DNA of 64,000 nt from Pseudomonas taetrolens (GTDB taxonomy: Bacteria; Pseudomonadota; Gammaproteobacteria; Pseudomonadales; Pseudomonadaceae). The notes below the pieces were generated by a model. It did no database searches, was not told where the DNA came from, and saw only the letters and a list, made by a program, of their open reading frames with translations. The stretch covers positions 1,688,001 through 1,752,000 of the forward strand of contig NZ_LS483370.1 in assembly GCF_900475285.1 (NCBI RefSeq). The letters run 5' to 3'. Every line of letters starts with the position of its first letter. The stretch's first letter is position 1. The translations under genes were made by a program, and so were the position numbers. Shown here piece by piece: positions 1-9,732 of this stretch.

Positions 1-495
1 GCCGAAGAACCAGTTGCCCACGTAAATGTGCCGAGTCTTGCGCTTCATGATGGTGCCGAAGAACACGACGGCATAAGCGACCCAGACAATGGTGATCAAA
101 ATGTCGATCGGCCATTCCAGCTCGGCGTATTCCTTGGAACTGGTGAAGCCCAACGGCAGACTGATGGCCGCCAGGAGGATCACCAACTGCCAGCCCCAGA
201 ACGTGAAAGCGGCAATTTTTGGCGCGAACAGTGTGGCCTGGCAGGTGCGTTGAACCGAATAGAACGAAGCGGCAAACAAGGCGCAGCCGCCGAAGGCAAA
301 AATCACCGCGTTGGTGTGCAAAGGGCGCAGGCGCCCGAAGCTGGTCCAGGGCAAATTGAAGTTGAGTTCCGGCCAGACCAACTGCGCGGCGAGAAAAACG
401 CCGAGCCCCATACCGACGATGCCCCACACCACCGTCATAATGGCAAATTGGCGGACCACCTTGTAGTTGTAGGCGGTACTTGTAGAAGTGTTCAT
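1..495 (-). CDS. ccoN: cbb3-type cytochrome c oxidase subunit I, CcoN (5' part only)
   Basis: The reverse strand from 495 encodes a protein starting [20 protein letters not shown], followed by a hydrophobic helix and then a segment containing [15 protein letters not shown], characteristic of the N-terminal helices of CcoN. CcoN is the catalytic subunit of the high-affinity cbb3 terminal oxidase in the inner membrane; it carries a low-spin haem and the haem-copper centre that reduces oxygen. Only the first 165 codons lie in the window, so the histidine ligands further on cannot be inspected. ccoO, Q and P would be expected beyond position 1. Pseudomonads often have two cco operons; the Anr-type box about 100 bp upstream of the start suggests the oxygen-responsive one, though this is inference. 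Family call is firm; which paralogue it is, is not. Confidence 0.9.
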   Translation of the reverse strand, partial: MNTSTSTAYNYKVVRQFAIMTVVWGIVGMGLGVFLAAQLVWPELNFNLPWTSFGRLRPLHTNAVIFAFGGCALFAASFYSVQRTCQATLFAPKIAAFTFWGWQLVILLAAISLPLGFTSSKEYAELEWPIDILITIVWVAYAVVFFGTIMKRKTRHIYVGNWFFG

Positions 496-568
496 GGTTC
501 CCCATCCACGGATCAGGCGCGTACAGATGCGCGCCTGGAGTTATAGGCAGACTAAAAGCGAGGCAAGC

Positions 569-1279
569 ATGGGTGTAACAGGCGGTGTCGGTATTGACGG
601 GGATCAATGGGCGCAGTGCGCGCAGGCTCGTGGCTGGCTGTGGAATGCGGCTGTCAGCGGGGTCGGCGGGCCCCGGTCGAGCACCCTGATACTGGCCCAC
701 GGCGCAGGTGCACCGATGGACAGCGAATGGATGACGGGCATGGCTGAGCGCCTTGCTGCACGCGGGGTGAGCGTATTGCGCTTCGAATTCCCGTACATGG
801 CCCAGCGACGGCTGGATGGAGGCAAAAGGCCTCCTAATCCGCAGGTCAAATTGTTCGAATGCTGGCGCGAGGTGTATGCCGAGGTGCGACGGCATGTCAC
901 GGGACCATTGGCCATTGGCGGCAAGTCCATGGGCGGGCGAATGGCCAGTCTGCTGGCGGATGAACTGGGTGCTGATCGATTGGTGTGCCTGGGGTATCCG
1001 TTTTACGCTGCTGGCAAACCGGAAAAGCCCCGTGTGGCGCACCTGGCCGAGCTACAAACGCCGACACTGATCCTGCAGGGCGAGCGCGATGCCCTGGGCA
1101 ACCGGCAGGCGGTTGAAGCCTATGCCCTGGCTCCAGGCATTGAGCTGAGCTGGTATGTGGCAGGCGATCACGACCTCAAACCGCTTAAAGCCTCAGGCTT
1201 TACCCATGAGCAGCACCTTGACGCCGCGGCGGACAACATTGCGCATTGGCTCAAGAATCCCCCAACCTGTAGCAGTTGA
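569..1279 (+). CDS. alpha/beta-hydrolase family protein (KANL3/Tex30-like)
   Basis: This 236-residue protein has the fold signature of small cytosolic alpha/beta hydrolases. An oxyanion-type segment LILAHGAGAPMDS is followed by the nucleophile elbow GGKSMGGRMAS and a late GDHDLKP segment that would supply the catalytic acid and histidine region. The substrate is unknown. I chose ATG 569 because GAGG stands 5 nt before it; an earlier in-frame start exists at 488 but would run through the ccoN promoter region. The last codons and the TGA stop lie within a copy of a dispersed repeat beginning at 1269, so the C-terminal tail may have been altered by its insertion. It is divergent from ccoN and convergent with aer. 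Confidence 0.8.
   Translation: MGVTGGVGIDGDQWAQCAQARGWLWNAAVSGVGGPRSSTLILAHGAGAPMDSEWMTGMAERLAARGVSVLRFEFPYMAQRRLDGGKRPPNPQVKLFECWREVYAEVRRHVTGPLAIGGKSMGGRMASLLADELGADRLVCLGYPFYAAGKPEKPRVAHLAELQTPTLILQGERDALGNRQAVEAYALAPGIELSWYVAGDHDLKPLKASGFTHEQHLDAAADNIAHWLKNPPTCSS
594..607. promoter_or_regulatory. Anr/FNR-type box
   Basis: TTGACGGGGATCAA matches the FNR/Anr pattern TTGAT-N4-ATCAA in 9 of 10 fixed positions and is nearly palindromic. It lies about 100 bp upstream of the ccoN start on the opposite strand, a sensible place for an Anr-activated promoter driving a cbb3 operon. It also falls inside the first codons of the divergent hydrolase gene if that gene starts at 569. Confidence 0.7.
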
Positions 1280-1301
1280 CGAGTGGAACGAGGCTGCGTC
1301 C
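1269..1301. repeat. Partial copy of dispersed GTAGCAG repeat
   Basis: The 33 bases from GTAGCAG match one terminal arm of the palindromic elements arrayed at 37571-38398: GTAGCAG, GACGAG and CGAGG blocks occur in the same order and spacing. Here only one arm is present. It overlaps the stop codon of the upstream hydrolase gene. Confidence 0.65.
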
Positions 1302-1325
1302 AGGTTGCATGCCGGACTCTGCAGG

Positions 1326-2891
1326 CTAGCGGTTGAAGCGTTCTACCAGTGAATACTGGGTGTTGACGGTTCGGGTCAGTTCTTCGCTCAGTTGTGCGGA
1401 GTGTTGCGCCTGTTCCGAGGTCTGGTCGGCCAGATCCGCAATGGTGCTGATATTGCGGCTGATCTCTTCGGCCACGGCGCTTTGTTCCTCGGTCGCTGCT
1501 GCAATCTGGGTGGTCATGTCGGTGATGTTGGCCACGGCTTCACTGATCCCGACCAAGGCCTGGTCGGCTTCCAGTACGCGGGCGACACCTTCTTCGGCTT
1601 GACGGTGCCCGGCATTCATCGTCTGCACGGCGGTGGCGGCGGTCTGCTGCAGCTTGGCGATCAAACCGTGAATCTGCCCGGTGGACAGGCTGGTGCGTTG
1701 CGCCAGTTGCCGTACTTCATCGGCGACCACGGCAAAGCCCCGGCCCATTTCACCGGCGCGCGCCGCTTCAATCGCGGCGTTCAAGGCCAGCAAGTTGGTC
1801 TGGTCGGCAATGCCTTTGATCACGTCGACCACGCCGCCGATCTCATCGCTGTCCTTGGCCAGTTGCGTCACGGTAGCGCCGGTCTCACCCACCACGTTGG
1901 ACAGGCGTTCAATGGCCTCGCGGGTTTCCCCGGCAATGTCACGCCCGCGGCTGGTCAGGCGATTGGCTTCCTGAGTGGCGTCCGCTGTGCGTTGCACATG
2001 GCTGGCCACTTCCTGGGTGGTGGCGGCCATCTGGTTGACCGCGGTGGCCACTTGTTCGGTTTCCAGGCGCTGGCGTTCCAGTCCGGTGGAACTCTTGTGC
2101 GCCAGGATGTCCGATTGGCGGGCTTGCTCGCTCAAATGCTCAGCGGTGTCCTGCAGACGGGTCAGGCAGGTTTTCAAGCGTGCTTCCTGACTCAGGATGG
2201 ACATTTCCAGACGTGCTTGCGGGCCGCGGCTGTCGGTGTACATCTGGGCTATCAGCGGGTCAGAGGTGGTTTGTTCGGCCAGGCGCAGCAAGCGCTTGAT
2301 CCCGCGTTGTTGCCAGCTCAGACCGAGCAGCCCCAGTGGAATCGACAGCGCGGCGGCCAGGGCAAAGCCCCAACTGGAATTGAACAGAGCGCCAATCATG
2401 AAGCTCAATTGGCTGACCAGAATAAACGGCAGCCAGTCCTGCACGACCGGCAGCCACTTGTCGCGCTGGGGCACTGCCGACTTGCCGCGGTTCAATCGTG
2501 AGTACAGGGCTTCGGCGCGGCGGATTTGTTCAGCGGTCGGTTTGACGCGCACCGACTCATAGCCCACTACACGCTCGTTCTCAAACACCGGCGTCACGTA
2601 AGCGTTGACCCAGTAATGGTCACCGTTGCGGCAACGGTTCTTGATGATGCCCATCCACGGAGAACCCTTTTTCAGGGTGCCCCACATGTGCTCGAACACC
2701 GCTGTAGGGACATCAGGATGGCGTACAAGGTTGTGTGGGGCGCGAATCAGCTCTTCACGGGTAAACCCGCTGATCTCGACAAAGTCGTCGTTGCAGTAGC
2801 TGATGACGCCTTTGGTGTCGGTGGTGGAGATCAACCGTTGTTGCGCGGGGAAAGTGCGTTCGCGTTGGGTGATGGGCTGGTTGTTACGCAT
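1326..2891 (-). CDS. aer: Aerotaxis receptor Aer (PAS-containing chemotaxis transducer)
   Basis: The 521-residue product begins [18 protein letters not shown]. It has an N-terminal PAS domain at roughly residues 20-120 ([20 protein letters not shown], later [13 protein letters not shown]), two closely spaced membrane helices near 150-190, and a long methyl-accepting signalling domain with the conserved hairpin tip [20 protein letters not shown]. In the Aer family the PAS domain binds FAD and senses electron-transport redox state, and the signalling domain drives CheA/CheW. The length matches Pseudomonas Aer. A longer frame reaches 3029, but the family start and the PAS position favour 2891. 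It lies downstream of acnA on the same strand, separated by a strong hairpin, so it probably has its own promoter. Confidence 0.93.
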   Translation of the reverse strand: MRNNQPITQRERTFPAQQRLISTTDTKGVISYCNDDFVEISGFTREELIRAPHNLVRHPDVPTAVFEHMWGTLKKGSPWMGIIKNRCRNGDHYWVNAYVTPVFENERVVGYESVRVKPTAEQIRRAEALYSRLNRGKSAVPQRDKWLPVVQDWLPFILVSQLSFMIGALFNSSWGFALAAALSIPLGLLGLSWQQRGIKRLLRLAEQTTSDPLIAQMYTDSRGPQARLEMSILSQEARLKTCLTRLQDTAEHLSEQARQSDILAHKSSTGLERQRLETEQVATAVNQMAATTQEVASHVQRTADATQEANRLTSRGRDIAGETREAIERLSNVVGETGATVTQLAKDSDEIGGVVDVIKGIADQTNLLALNAAIEAARAGEMGRGFAVVADEVRQLAQRTSLSTGQIHGLIAKLQQTAATAVQTMNAGHRQAEEGVARVLEADQALVGISEAVANITDMTTQIAAATEEQSAVAEEISRNISTIADLADQTSEQAQHSAQLSEELTRTVNTQYSLVERFNR

Positions 2892-2963
2892 GTCGTGTCT
2901 GTCCGCAAGGCTTTGACAGGGTTTCGGCATGCTTGGGGATTTGTTTAATTTAATTTCGGCTGC

Positions 2964-3010
2964 CGCTGGCCTGTACGCCCCGAACACGGTTCGGGGTGTA
3001 CAGGCCAGCG
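2964..3010 (-). terminator. Strong 22-bp hairpin between acnA and aer
   Basis: Bases 2964-2985 pair with 2989-3010 over 22 positions with a single G-T wobble and a 3-nt loop. It begins 26 bp after the acnA stop on the minus strand and is followed by A/T-rich sequence rather than a clean T run. A transcription terminator or a 3'-end stabilising structure for acnA are the likely roles. Confidence 0.7.
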
Positions 3011-3035
3011 GGTCAGGCCAGGTGATCAAGCATGC

Positions 3036-5777
3036 TCAAGAGGCAATCAACTGCCGCAGCACGTAATGCAGGATGCCTCCCGCCTTGAAGTACTCCACCT
3101 CGTTCAACGTGTCGATCCGGCACAGCACGTCGACTTTTTCCTGTTGCCCGTCTTCACGGGTGATCACCAGGGACAGGTTCATCCGCGGTTGCAGTTCCGT
3201 GCCGGTCAAGCCCAGCACGTCGAAGGTTTCGTGACCGTTGAGCTTGAGAGTTTTGCGGTTCTGATCGAGCTTGAACTGCAGCGGCAGCACACCCATGCCG
3301 ACCAGGTTTGAGCGGTGGATCCGCTCGAAGCTCTCGGCAATCACCGCTTTGACCCCCAGCAGGTTGGTGCCTTTGGCCGCCCAGTCACGGCTTGAACCCG
3401 TGCCATACTCCTGGCCGGCAACCACCACCAACGGTGTGCCTGTCGCCTGGTAGCGCATGGCGGCATCGTAGATGGCCAGCTTCTCGCCTGTCGGAATGTA
3501 GAGCGTATTACCGCCTTCTTCACCGCCCAGCATTTCGTTGCGGATCCGGATATTGGCGAACGTGCCGCGCATCATCACTTCATGATTGCCACGCCGCGAA
3601 CCATAGGAGTTGAAGTCCCGGGGCTCGACGCCTTTGTCCCGCAGGTAATGCCCGGCGGGGCTGTCGGCCTTGATGTTGCCGGCCGGCGAGATATGGTCGG
3701 TGGTTACGGAATCGCCCAGCAACGCCAGCATCCGTGCACCTTTAACATCGCTGATGACGGGTAATGGCCCATCTATATCATTGAAGAACGGCGGGTGCTG
3801 AATATAGGTCGAGTCTTCTTTCCAGACGTAAGTCGCGGCTTGCGGCACCTCAATGGCTTGCCACTGTGCATCACCGGCGAATACCTCGGCATATTCCTTG
3901 TGAAACATGCCCGTCGTTACTTGCGCCACCGCATCGGCGATTTCCTGTTGGCTCGGCCAGATATCGCGCAGATAAACCGGCTTGTTGTCCTTGTCCAGGC
4001 CTAACGGTTCGCGGCTGATATCAATACGCACGGTGCCGGCCAGGGCGTAGGCCACGACCAGCGGTGGCGAGGCCAGCCAGTTGGTTTTCACCAGCGGGTG
4101 AACCCGGCCTTCAAAGTTACGGTTGCCCGACAGCACCGAGGCGACTGTCAGGTCGGAGTGAGTGATGGCCTTTTCGATCGGTTCGGCTAACGGGCCTGAG
4201 TTACCGATACAGGTGGTGCAGCCATAGCCCACCAGCGAGAAGCCCAGTTGCTCAAGGTAGGGCGTCAGCCCGGCGGCATCGTAATACTCGGTGACCACCT
4301 TGGAGCCTGGCGCCAGGGAGGTCTTGACCCAAGGCTGGCTTTTCAGGCCTTTTTCGACAGCCTTTTTGGCCACCAGCCCAGCGGCCATCATGACGCTCGG
4401 GTTTGAGGTGTTGGTGCAGGAGGTAATCGCCGCAATCACGACGGCGCCGTTTTTCAGGCAATAGGTTTTACCGTCGTGGTCGTAGTCGGCTTCGCCGGCC
4501 AGATCCGCATTGCCCACAGCCACGCCGCCACCGCCTTCACTTTCAAGGCGACCTTCTTCTTTATTGGTGGGTTTGAATTGCAGGGTCAGGAAGTCACTGA
4601 ACGCTTGTGCAACATTGGGCAGCGACACCCGGTCTTGCGGACGTTTTGGCCCGGCCAGACTGGCTTCGACGCTGCCCATGTCGAGCGCCAGGGTGTCAGT
4701 GAAAATCGGCTCTTGCCCGGCGATTCGCCAAAGGCCCTGGGCTTTGCAATAAGCCTCCACCAGTTTCACCGTGGCTTGCGGTCGGCCAGACAGGCGCAGG
4801 TAATCCAGGGTGATGTCGTCCACCGGGAAAAAGCCGCATGTGGCCCCGTATTCAGGCGCCATGTTGGCAATAGTGGCGCGGTCCGCCAGGGGCAGATCCG
4901 CCAGGCCATCACCATAGAACTCGACGAACTTCCCGACCACACCCTTGCTGCGCAGCATTTGTGTGACGGTCAACACCAGGTCGGTGGCGGTGATGCCTTC
5001 TTTTAATTTTCCGCTGAGTTTGAACCCGACCACTTCCGGGATCAGCATCGACACCGGCTGTCCGAGCATGGCGGCTTCGGCTTCGATGCCACCGACGCCC
5101 CAACCCAGGATGCCCAGGCCATTGATCATGGTGGTGTGGGAGTCGGTGCCCACCAACGTGTCGGGGAACGCGTAGGTGCGTCCGTCTTCGTCCTTGGTCC
5201 AGACCGTGCGGCCCAGGTATTCCAGGTTAACCTGGTGGCAAATGCCGGTGCCGGGTGGCACCACGCTGAAGTTATCAAAGGCATTTTGCCCCCAGCGTAA
5301 AAACGCATAGCGCTCCCCGTTGCGCTCCATTTCGATGTCGACGTTTTGTTCGAAGGCCGTGGGGCTTGCGAACGCGTCGACCATTACCGAGTGGTCGATC
5401 ACCAGATCCACCGGCGATAACGGATTGATCCGCTGCGGGTCGCCTCCGGCTTTGGCCATCGCCGCACGCATGGCGGCCAGGTCGACCACGGCCGGAACCC
5501 CGGTAAAATCCTGCATCAGCACACGGGCCGGGCGATACTGGATTTCCCGGTCGGAGCGCCGGTCCTTGAGCCAGGCGGCCAGAGCCTTGAGGTCGGGCTC
5601 GGTGACGGTCTTGTTGTCTTGCCAGCGCAGCAGGTTTTCCAGCAAGACTTTGAGCGACATGGGCAGCTTGCTCAGGTCACCCAGGGTTTTCGCAGCTTCG
5701 GGAAGGCTGAAGTAGTGATAAGTCTTGTCGTCGACTTTTAGGGTGGAGAGAGTGTTCAGGCTATCGAGGGAAGACAT
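3036..5777 (-). CDS. acnA: Aconitate hydratase A
   Basis: This 913-residue enzyme isomerises citrate to isocitrate via cis-aconitate in the TCA cycle. Sequence hallmarks are [20 protein letters not shown] near residue 210, and the three [4Fe-4S] cysteines, C454 in ITSCTN and C520 and C523 in [12 protein letters not shown]. The C-terminal swivel domain carries the [13 protein letters not shown] segment. Length and motifs fit the monomeric AcnA/IRP1-like family, whose apo form can also bind RNA. I used ATG 5777 ([10 protein letters not shown]), which has AAGGAGT in front; the frame extends upstream to 5801 without support. It is divergent from rlmM with about 215 bp between them. Confidence 0.96.
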   Translation of the reverse strand: MSSLDSLNTLSTLKVDDKTYHYFSLPEAAKTLGDLSKLPMSLKVLLENLLRWQDNKTVTEPDLKALAAWLKDRRSDREIQYRPARVLMQDFTGVPAVVDLAAMRAAMAKAGGDPQRINPLSPVDLVIDHSVMVDAFASPTAFEQNVDIEMERNGERYAFLRWGQNAFDNFSVVPPGTGICHQVNLEYLGRTVWTKDEDGRTYAFPDTLVGTDSHTTMINGLGILGWGVGGIEAEAAMLGQPVSMLIPEVVGFKLSGKLKEGITATDLVLTVTQMLRSKGVVGKFVEFYGDGLADLPLADRATIANMAPEYGATCGFFPVDDITLDYLRLSGRPQATVKLVEAYCKAQGLWRIAGQEPIFTDTLALDMGSVEASLAGPKRPQDRVSLPNVAQAFSDFLTLQFKPTNKEEGRLESEGGGGVAVGNADLAGEADYDHDGKTYCLKNGAVVIAAITSCTNTSNPSVMMAAGLVAKKAVEKGLKSQPWVKTSLAPGSKVVTEYYDAAGLTPYLEQLGFSLVGYGCTTCIGNSGPLAEPIEKAITHSDLTVASVLSGNRNFEGRVHPLVKTNWLASPPLVVAYALAGTVRIDISREPLGLDKDNKPVYLRDIWPSQQEIADAVAQVTTGMFHKEYAEVFAGDAQWQAIEVPQAATYVWKEDSTYIQHPPFFNDIDGPLPVISDVKGARMLALLGDSVTTDHISPAGNIKADSPAGHYLRDKGVEPRDFNSYGSRRGNHEVMMRGTFANIRIRNEMLGGEEGGNTLYIPTGEKLAIYDAAMRYQATGTPLVVVAGQEYGTGSSRDWAAKGTNLLGVKAVIAESFERIHRSNLVGMGVLPLQFKLDQNRKTLKLNGHETFDVLGLTGTELQPRMNLSLVITREDGQQEKVDVLCRIDTLNEVEYFKAGGILHYVLRQLIAS

Positions 5778-5992
5778 GACATGACTCCTTGAGATCCGCA
5801 CGGAACGGATCGTATGGAACGGACAGAGCTTCTAACCTAGCCCTGAATAGTTGATCTGGCTAATAACTGGACTGTCCGGTGGCGTTCAAGGTTCCGAACT
5901 CGGCTATCATGCCGGCCTTTTCGTGACAATCCTTGCGCCAAAGCAAGGTTGCGCAGCGGGCCAATTTCCGCCAGCTGCCCAGGAGTAATTCA

Positions 5993-7069
5993 ATGAACAC
6001 CGTTTTTATGCACTGCCGACCTGGTTTTGAAGGTGAAGTCTGCTCGGAATTCGCCGAGCACGCTGCCCGCCTGAATGTGTCCGGCTACGCCAAAGCCAAG
6101 CCGAGCAGCGCTTGTGCCGAATTTGTATGCACCGAAGAAGGCGGGGCAGAGCGTCTGATGCGCGGCTTGCGCTTCGCCGAACTGATTTTCCCCCGGCAGT
6201 GGGCACGGGGCAGTTTTGTTGAACTGCCAGAAACAGACCGTATCAGCGTCATCCTGGAGCACATGGCCGATTTCCCGGTGTGTGGCAGCCTGTGGCTGGA
6301 AATGGTCGACACCAATGACGGTAAAGAGCTGTCCAACTTCTGCAAAAAGTTTGAAGCTCACTTGCGCAAGGCCTTGATCACGGCTGGCAAACTGGTGGAA
6401 ACCGACGCCCACAAGCCGCGGCTGTTGCTGACTTTTAAAAGTGGACGTGAGGTGTTTCTCGGCCTGGCGGAGTCTGATAACTGCGCGATGTGGCCCATGG
6501 GCATTCCGCGCCTGAAGTTCCCCCGCGAAGCCCCCAGCCGCTCCACGCTGAAGCTGGAAGAAGCCTGGCACCATTTCATCCCCCGAGATCAATGGGACGA
6601 GCGCTTGCACAGCGACATGACCGGCGTTGATCTGGGCGCCGCACCGGGTGGCTGGACCTGGCAACTGGTCAATCGCGGCATGATCGTGACGGCTATCGAT
6701 AACGGCCCGATGGCGGAAAGCCTGATGGACACCGGTCTGGTTCAGCACTTGATGGCGGATGGCTTTACCTTCAAGCCCAAGCAACCGGTGGACTGGATGG
6801 TCTGCGACATCGTTGAAAAACCGGCGCGCAACGCTGCGATGCTGGAAGAGTGGATCGGTGAAGGGCATTGCCGTGAGGCGGTGGTCAATTTGAAATTGCC
6901 GATGAAACAGCGTTATGCCGAAGTACGCCGTTTGCTCGACAGGATTGCCGAAGGCTTCAAAGCACGGGGTATCCAGGTTGAAATCGGCTGCAAGCAGCTG
7001 TATCACGACCGTGAAGAAGTTACCTGTCATTTGCGTCGACTGGACGTAAAAAAACCTAAATCTCGCTGA
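5993..7069 (+). CDS. rlmM: 23S rRNA 2'-O-ribose methyltransferase RlmM (C2498)
   Basis: The 358-residue protein has an N-terminal THUMP-like region ([20 protein letters not shown]) and a C-terminal Rossmann methyltransferase domain with the SAM loop [18 protein letters not shown] near residue 215. In E. coli RlmM methylates the 2'-hydroxyl of C2498 in the peptidyl-transferase region of 23S rRNA using S-adenosylmethionine. Start 5993 is set by AGGAG at 5981-5985; an earlier in-frame start at 5933 has no such site. The gene is followed after 14 bp by tusA with its own ribosome-binding site, so the two are likely cotranscribed and both act in RNA modification. Confidence 0.95.
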   Translation: MNTVFMHCRPGFEGEVCSEFAEHAARLNVSGYAKAKPSSACAEFVCTEEGGAERLMRGLRFAELIFPRQWARGSFVELPETDRISVILEHMADFPVCGSLWLEMVDTNDGKELSNFCKKFEAHLRKALITAGKLVETDAHKPRLLLTFKSGREVFLGLAESDNCAMWPMGIPRLKFPREAPSRSTLKLEEAWHHFIPRDQWDERLHSDMTGVDLGAAPGGWTWQLVNRGMIVTAIDNGPMAESLMDTGLVQHLMADGFTFKPKQPVDWMVCDIVEKPARNAAMLEEWIGEGHCREAVVNLKLPMKQRYAEVRRLLDRIAEGFKARGIQVEIGCKQLYHDREEVTCHLRRLDVKKPKSR

Positions 7070-7083
7070 TTCAGGAGTCATTG

Positions 7084-7338
7084 ATGAGTTTGTTTAACAC
7101 CGATACGCCGGTCGATGGCGTGCTCGACGCCAGCGGCCTGAACTGCCCTGAGCCGGTGATGATGCTGCACCAGCACATTCGCGACCTGGTGCCTGGCGGC
7201 TTGTTGAAAGTGATTGCCACCGATCCGTCGACCCGCCGCGACATCCCCAAATTCTGCGTATTTCTGGACCATGAACTGGTTGGGCAAGCGGAAGAGGCGG
7301 GCACCTACCTGTACTGGATTCGCAAAAAGCAGGACTGA
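7084..7338 (+). CDS. tusA: Sulfur carrier protein TusA
   Basis: This 84-residue protein carries the TusA signature [14 protein letters not shown], with the persulfide-carrying cysteine at residue 21. TusA receives sulfur from the desulfurase IscS and relays it, through the TusBCDE/E relay in enterics, to MnmA for 2-thiouridine synthesis in tRNA. CAGGAG at 7072-7077 positions the ATG at 7084; the TTG just before it is not needed. It follows rlmM by 14 bp and is probably in the same transcript. Confidence 0.95.
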   Translation: MSLFNTDTPVDGVLDASGLNCPEPVMMLHQHIRDLVPGGLLKVIATDPSTRRDIPKFCVFLDHELVGQAEEAGTYLYWIRKKQD

Positions 7339-7355
7339 TACGCCCTCGGCATCCA

Positions 7356-7379
7356 CGGCACATCCCGCAGGGTGTGCCG
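7356..7379. terminator. Possible bidirectional hairpin after tusA
   Basis: CGGCACA at 7356-7362 pairs with TGTGCCG at 7373-7379, and the stem can be extended inward by TCCC/GGG around a GCA loop. It sits between convergent tusA and a membrane-protein gene. There is no clear T tract, so termination is tentative. Confidence 0.35.
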
Positions 7380-7386
7380 GCGCCGG

Positions 7387-7806
7387 TCAGCGTTTGGTTT
7401 TGGGTGTGGGGCGGCCCTGTATGCTGACCTGGCCATACAGGAAAATATGAACCGCACTGGTGAAAGAGGCGACGACCAGGCTGTCCAGAAAGAAGCCTTT
7501 GAAGGTCAGGTAAAGCAAGCGATAGGCTGGCCCTTCAGCGTCCCTGGCAAGGGACAGGAGAAAGTAGTTCAGCACCAGCAGCAAGGCAAAGATCGCCCCC
7601 AAGATAAACCCGCTGGCCAGGGCCATTCGCCAGGAATCATGCAGGGGCTTGAAGCGCGGCCGGTATTTACCTGTCACCCACAGGGTAATAAGGCTGGCGA
7701 GCGAGGTGTACAGCACGATGTCAGGCACGCTGACAATTAAAAAGTGCATGTTGGCCGCCACGCACAAAGCGCCAAACATCAGATAAAAAACAATATACGG
7801 CAGCAT
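7387..7806 (-). CDS. Small four-helix membrane protein, unknown function (paralogue 1)
   Basis: The 139-residue product has about four hydrophobic segments: residues 1-25 (MLPYIVFYLMFGALCVAANM), about 28-45, about 60-85 (SGFILGAIFALLLVLNYFLL) and about 105-125. A short basic tail (RPTPKTKR) follows. I do not recognise a family. It clearly resembles the next gene upstream on the same strand: both start with ML..VFYLMF..LCV.AN, share LWVT..Y.PR in the middle, and end with FKG/SLFLNSL followed by a final helix ending in LYG. The pair are tandem duplicates 32 bp apart and are likely one operon. Upstream of the pair there is a 21-bp copy of the vgrG translation-start region, which makes a type VI-associated role conceivable but unproven. 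Confidence 0.6.
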   Translation of the reverse strand: MLPYIVFYLMFGALCVAANMHFLIVSVPDIVLYTSLASLITLWVTGKYRPRFKPLHDSWRMALASGFILGAIFALLLVLNYFLLSLARDAEGPAYRLLYLTFKGFFLDSLVVASFTSAVHIFLYGQVSIQGRPTPKTKR

Positions 7807-7838
7807 GGCGCTCCCTCGTCAGGCGGACATGACCGCAC

Positions 7839-8225
7839 TCAGTAATTAAACCAGCCCCGTGTTTTCATCCAGCCATACAGGACAATCACCGCGACACTGC
7901 CGGCCGCAGCGCTGGCCAGGCTGTTTAAAAAGAGGCTTTTGAAGTTGATGTAAGGCATGTCATAGGGGGCGAAGGACCCGAAAAACACATAGACGGTAAA
8001 GATCGAGGCAAAGAGGGTCCCCATGATCAATCCATTGCCCACGGTGGAGATCAGGCAGATGTACCGCGGCCTTGAGCGGGGCGGGTAGATATCGGTCACC
8101 CACAAGGGAATAAAGGTGACGGCAACGGCACACAGGGCGATGGCGGCATAACTGCTAATGGGAATAAGCAGGTTGGCCATCACGCATAGAATGATAAACA
8201 TCAGATAAAACACAACATGAAGCAT
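7839..8225 (-). CDS. Small four-helix membrane protein, unknown function (paralogue 2)
   Basis: This 128-residue protein starts MLHVVFYLMFIILCVMANLL and has about four predicted membrane helices with a short polar loop (DIYPPRSRPRY) after the second. It is a divergent paralogue of the neighbour at 7387-7806, with the same helix spacing and the shared LWVT and SLFLNSL segments. No catalytic motif is visible. It is first in the two-gene minus-strand unit. The start at 8225 is the only one that keeps the conserved N terminus. Function is not assigned; membrane immunity or stress protein are possibilities only. Confidence 0.6.
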   Translation of the reverse strand: MLHVVFYLMFIILCVMANLLIPISSYAAIALCAVAVTFIPLWVTDIYPPRSRPRYICLISTVGNGLIMGTLFASIFTVYVFFGSFAPYDMPYINFKSLFLNSLASAAAGSVAVIVLYGWMKTRGWFNY

Positions 8226-8338
8226 GGGCGTCTCTCGTCAGGTTGGGGCGTGGTCAGGTCGGGCCATCAGTTCGCGTGCGAGCGGGGTGCAAGCAGACAC
8301 TCGTAGCCAGCGAGGTTGCAGCGCAGGGGGGAGGGGAA

Positions 8339-8359
8339 CATTCGCGTTTCCTTGCGCGG
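8339..8359 (-). pseudogene. 21-bp copy of the vgrG start region
   Basis: These 21 bases are identical to 52169-52189, which contain the ribosome-binding site (AAGGAAA) and start codon of vgrG. Here the ATG at 8341 opens a frame of only 24 codons starting MFPSP, loosely like MPSP of VgrG, before a stop. It is best read as the remnant of a vgrG 5' end, 114 bp upstream of the two membrane-protein genes and on the same strand. The rest of 8226-8573 holds no other gene that I can support; its right end must contain the pdxB promoter. Confidence 0.45.
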
Positions 8360-8573
8360 CAGCCTGCTGACAGGGATGAACGTCGGCGGGCGATGAGTCG
8401 CGAAAGGTACCAAGCAAGGCTGCCAACTGAATGTAGGATCAGTCCCTTGAATTGGGTGCGTATGGCGGTATTCATGTAGGGATTGTCAGAGCCAGTTTTG
8501 CGTACTTGGCACTCCTTGCTGGCCCATCCCTCACAACAACGCCTACACTGCCACTCCGCCAAAGGAGCCTGCC

Positions 8574-9716
8574 ATGTTGATTGTTGCTGACGAAAATATT
8601 CCGCTGATCGAAGCGTTCTTCGCTGGCTTCGGTGAAATACGCCGCTTGCCGGGGCGCCAGATCACCCGCGCAGACGTTCATGACGCAGATATCCTGCTCG
8701 TGCGTTCGGTCACCCGGGTCGACCGTGAGTTGCTCGAAGGCAGCGCGGTGCGGTTTGTCGGAACCTGCACCATCGGCACCGATCACCTGGCGCTCGATTA
8801 CTTTGAGCAGGCCGGTATCCAGTGGTCCAGTGCCCCGGGTTGCAACGCCCGCGGCGTGGTGGACTATGTACTGGGCAGCTTGCTGACGCTGGCTGAAATC
8901 GAAGGTGTCGAACTGATGCACCGCACCTACGGCGTGATTGGCGCCGGCGAAGTGGGCGGGCGCCTGGTCACCGTTCTTCGTGGCCTGGGCTTGAAGGTTC
9001 TGGTCTGTGACCCGCCGCGCGAGGCAGCCGAAGGCGGCGACTACGTCAGTCTCGAACAGATTATCGAACAGTGCGATGTGCTCAGCCTGCACACACCGCT
9101 GAGTAAAACCGGCACTTTCCCGACCTGGCACCTGCTGGATCAACAGCGCTTGAACCAGCTTAAACCCGGCACCTGGCTGATAAACGCCAGCCGGGGTCCG
9201 GTGGTCGACAATGCTGCGCTGCGCGAGGTGCTGACCTGCCGCGATGACCTGCAAGCCGTGCTGGATGTGTGGGAAGGTGAACCTCAGGTAGACGTGGAAC
9301 TGGCCGATTTATGCGTGCTGGCAACGCCTCATATCGCCGGTTACAGCCTGGATGGCAAGCAGCGGGGCACGGCCCAGATCTATCAGGCCTTGTGTGATTT
9401 CCTCGGGCAAGCGCCGCAGGTACAGCTTGCCGACTTGCTGCCCGAACCATGGCTGGCGAAGGTAGAGCTCAGCGCCAATAGCGATCCGGCCTGGGCCCTG
9501 GCGATGCTTTGCCGTGGCGTGTACGACCCGCGACGCGACGATGCGGACTTCCGTCGCAGCCTGATCGGCAGTGTCGAAGCGCAGCGCCTGGCCTTTGATG
9601 CCTTGCGCAAGAACTACCCGGAACGCCGTGAAGTAGAAGGCTTGCCCGTACACATCAAGGGCGACTCAGTGGCTTTGAACCAGTTGGTCAAAGCACTGGG
9701 AGCGGTGCTGGTTTAA
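8574..9716 (+). CDS. pdxB: Erythronate-4-phosphate dehydrogenase
   Basis: This 380-residue D-2-hydroxyacid dehydrogenase oxidises 4-phospho-D-erythronate, the second step of the DXP-dependent pyridoxal phosphate pathway. The Rossmann loop [19 protein letters not shown] lies near residue 120. The active-site region [21 protein letters not shown] (about 200-220) carries the catalytic arginine, and [12 protein letters not shown] near 250 carries the catalytic histidine. The C-terminal extension (about 290-380) is the PdxB-specific dimerisation domain. AAAGGAG stands just before ATG 8574. The length equals the Pseudomonas family length. It is monocistronic, ending before the repeat at 9733. Confidence 0.96.
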   Translation: MLIVADENIPLIEAFFAGFGEIRRLPGRQITRADVHDADILLVRSVTRVDRELLEGSAVRFVGTCTIGTDHLALDYFEQAGIQWSSAPGCNARGVVDYVLGSLLTLAEIEGVELMHRTYGVIGAGEVGGRLVTVLRGLGLKVLVCDPPREAAEGGDYVSLEQIIEQCDVLSLHTPLSKTGTFPTWHLLDQQRLNQLKPGTWLINASRGPVVDNAALREVLTCRDDLQAVLDVWEGEPQVDVELADLCVLATPHIAGYSLDGKQRGTAQIYQALCDFLGQAPQVQLADLLPEPWLAKVELSANSDPAWALAMLCRGVYDPRRDDADFRRSLIGSVEAQRLAFDALRKNYPERREVEGLPVHIKGDSVALNQLVKALGAVLV

Positions 9717-9732
9717 TACCGGCGGGCATAAA

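Noticed and set aside
1392..2501. 369-codon forward open frame opposite aer
   Set aside because: Glycine- and histidine-rich antisense frame of the conserved chemotaxis signalling domain; no supporting signals.
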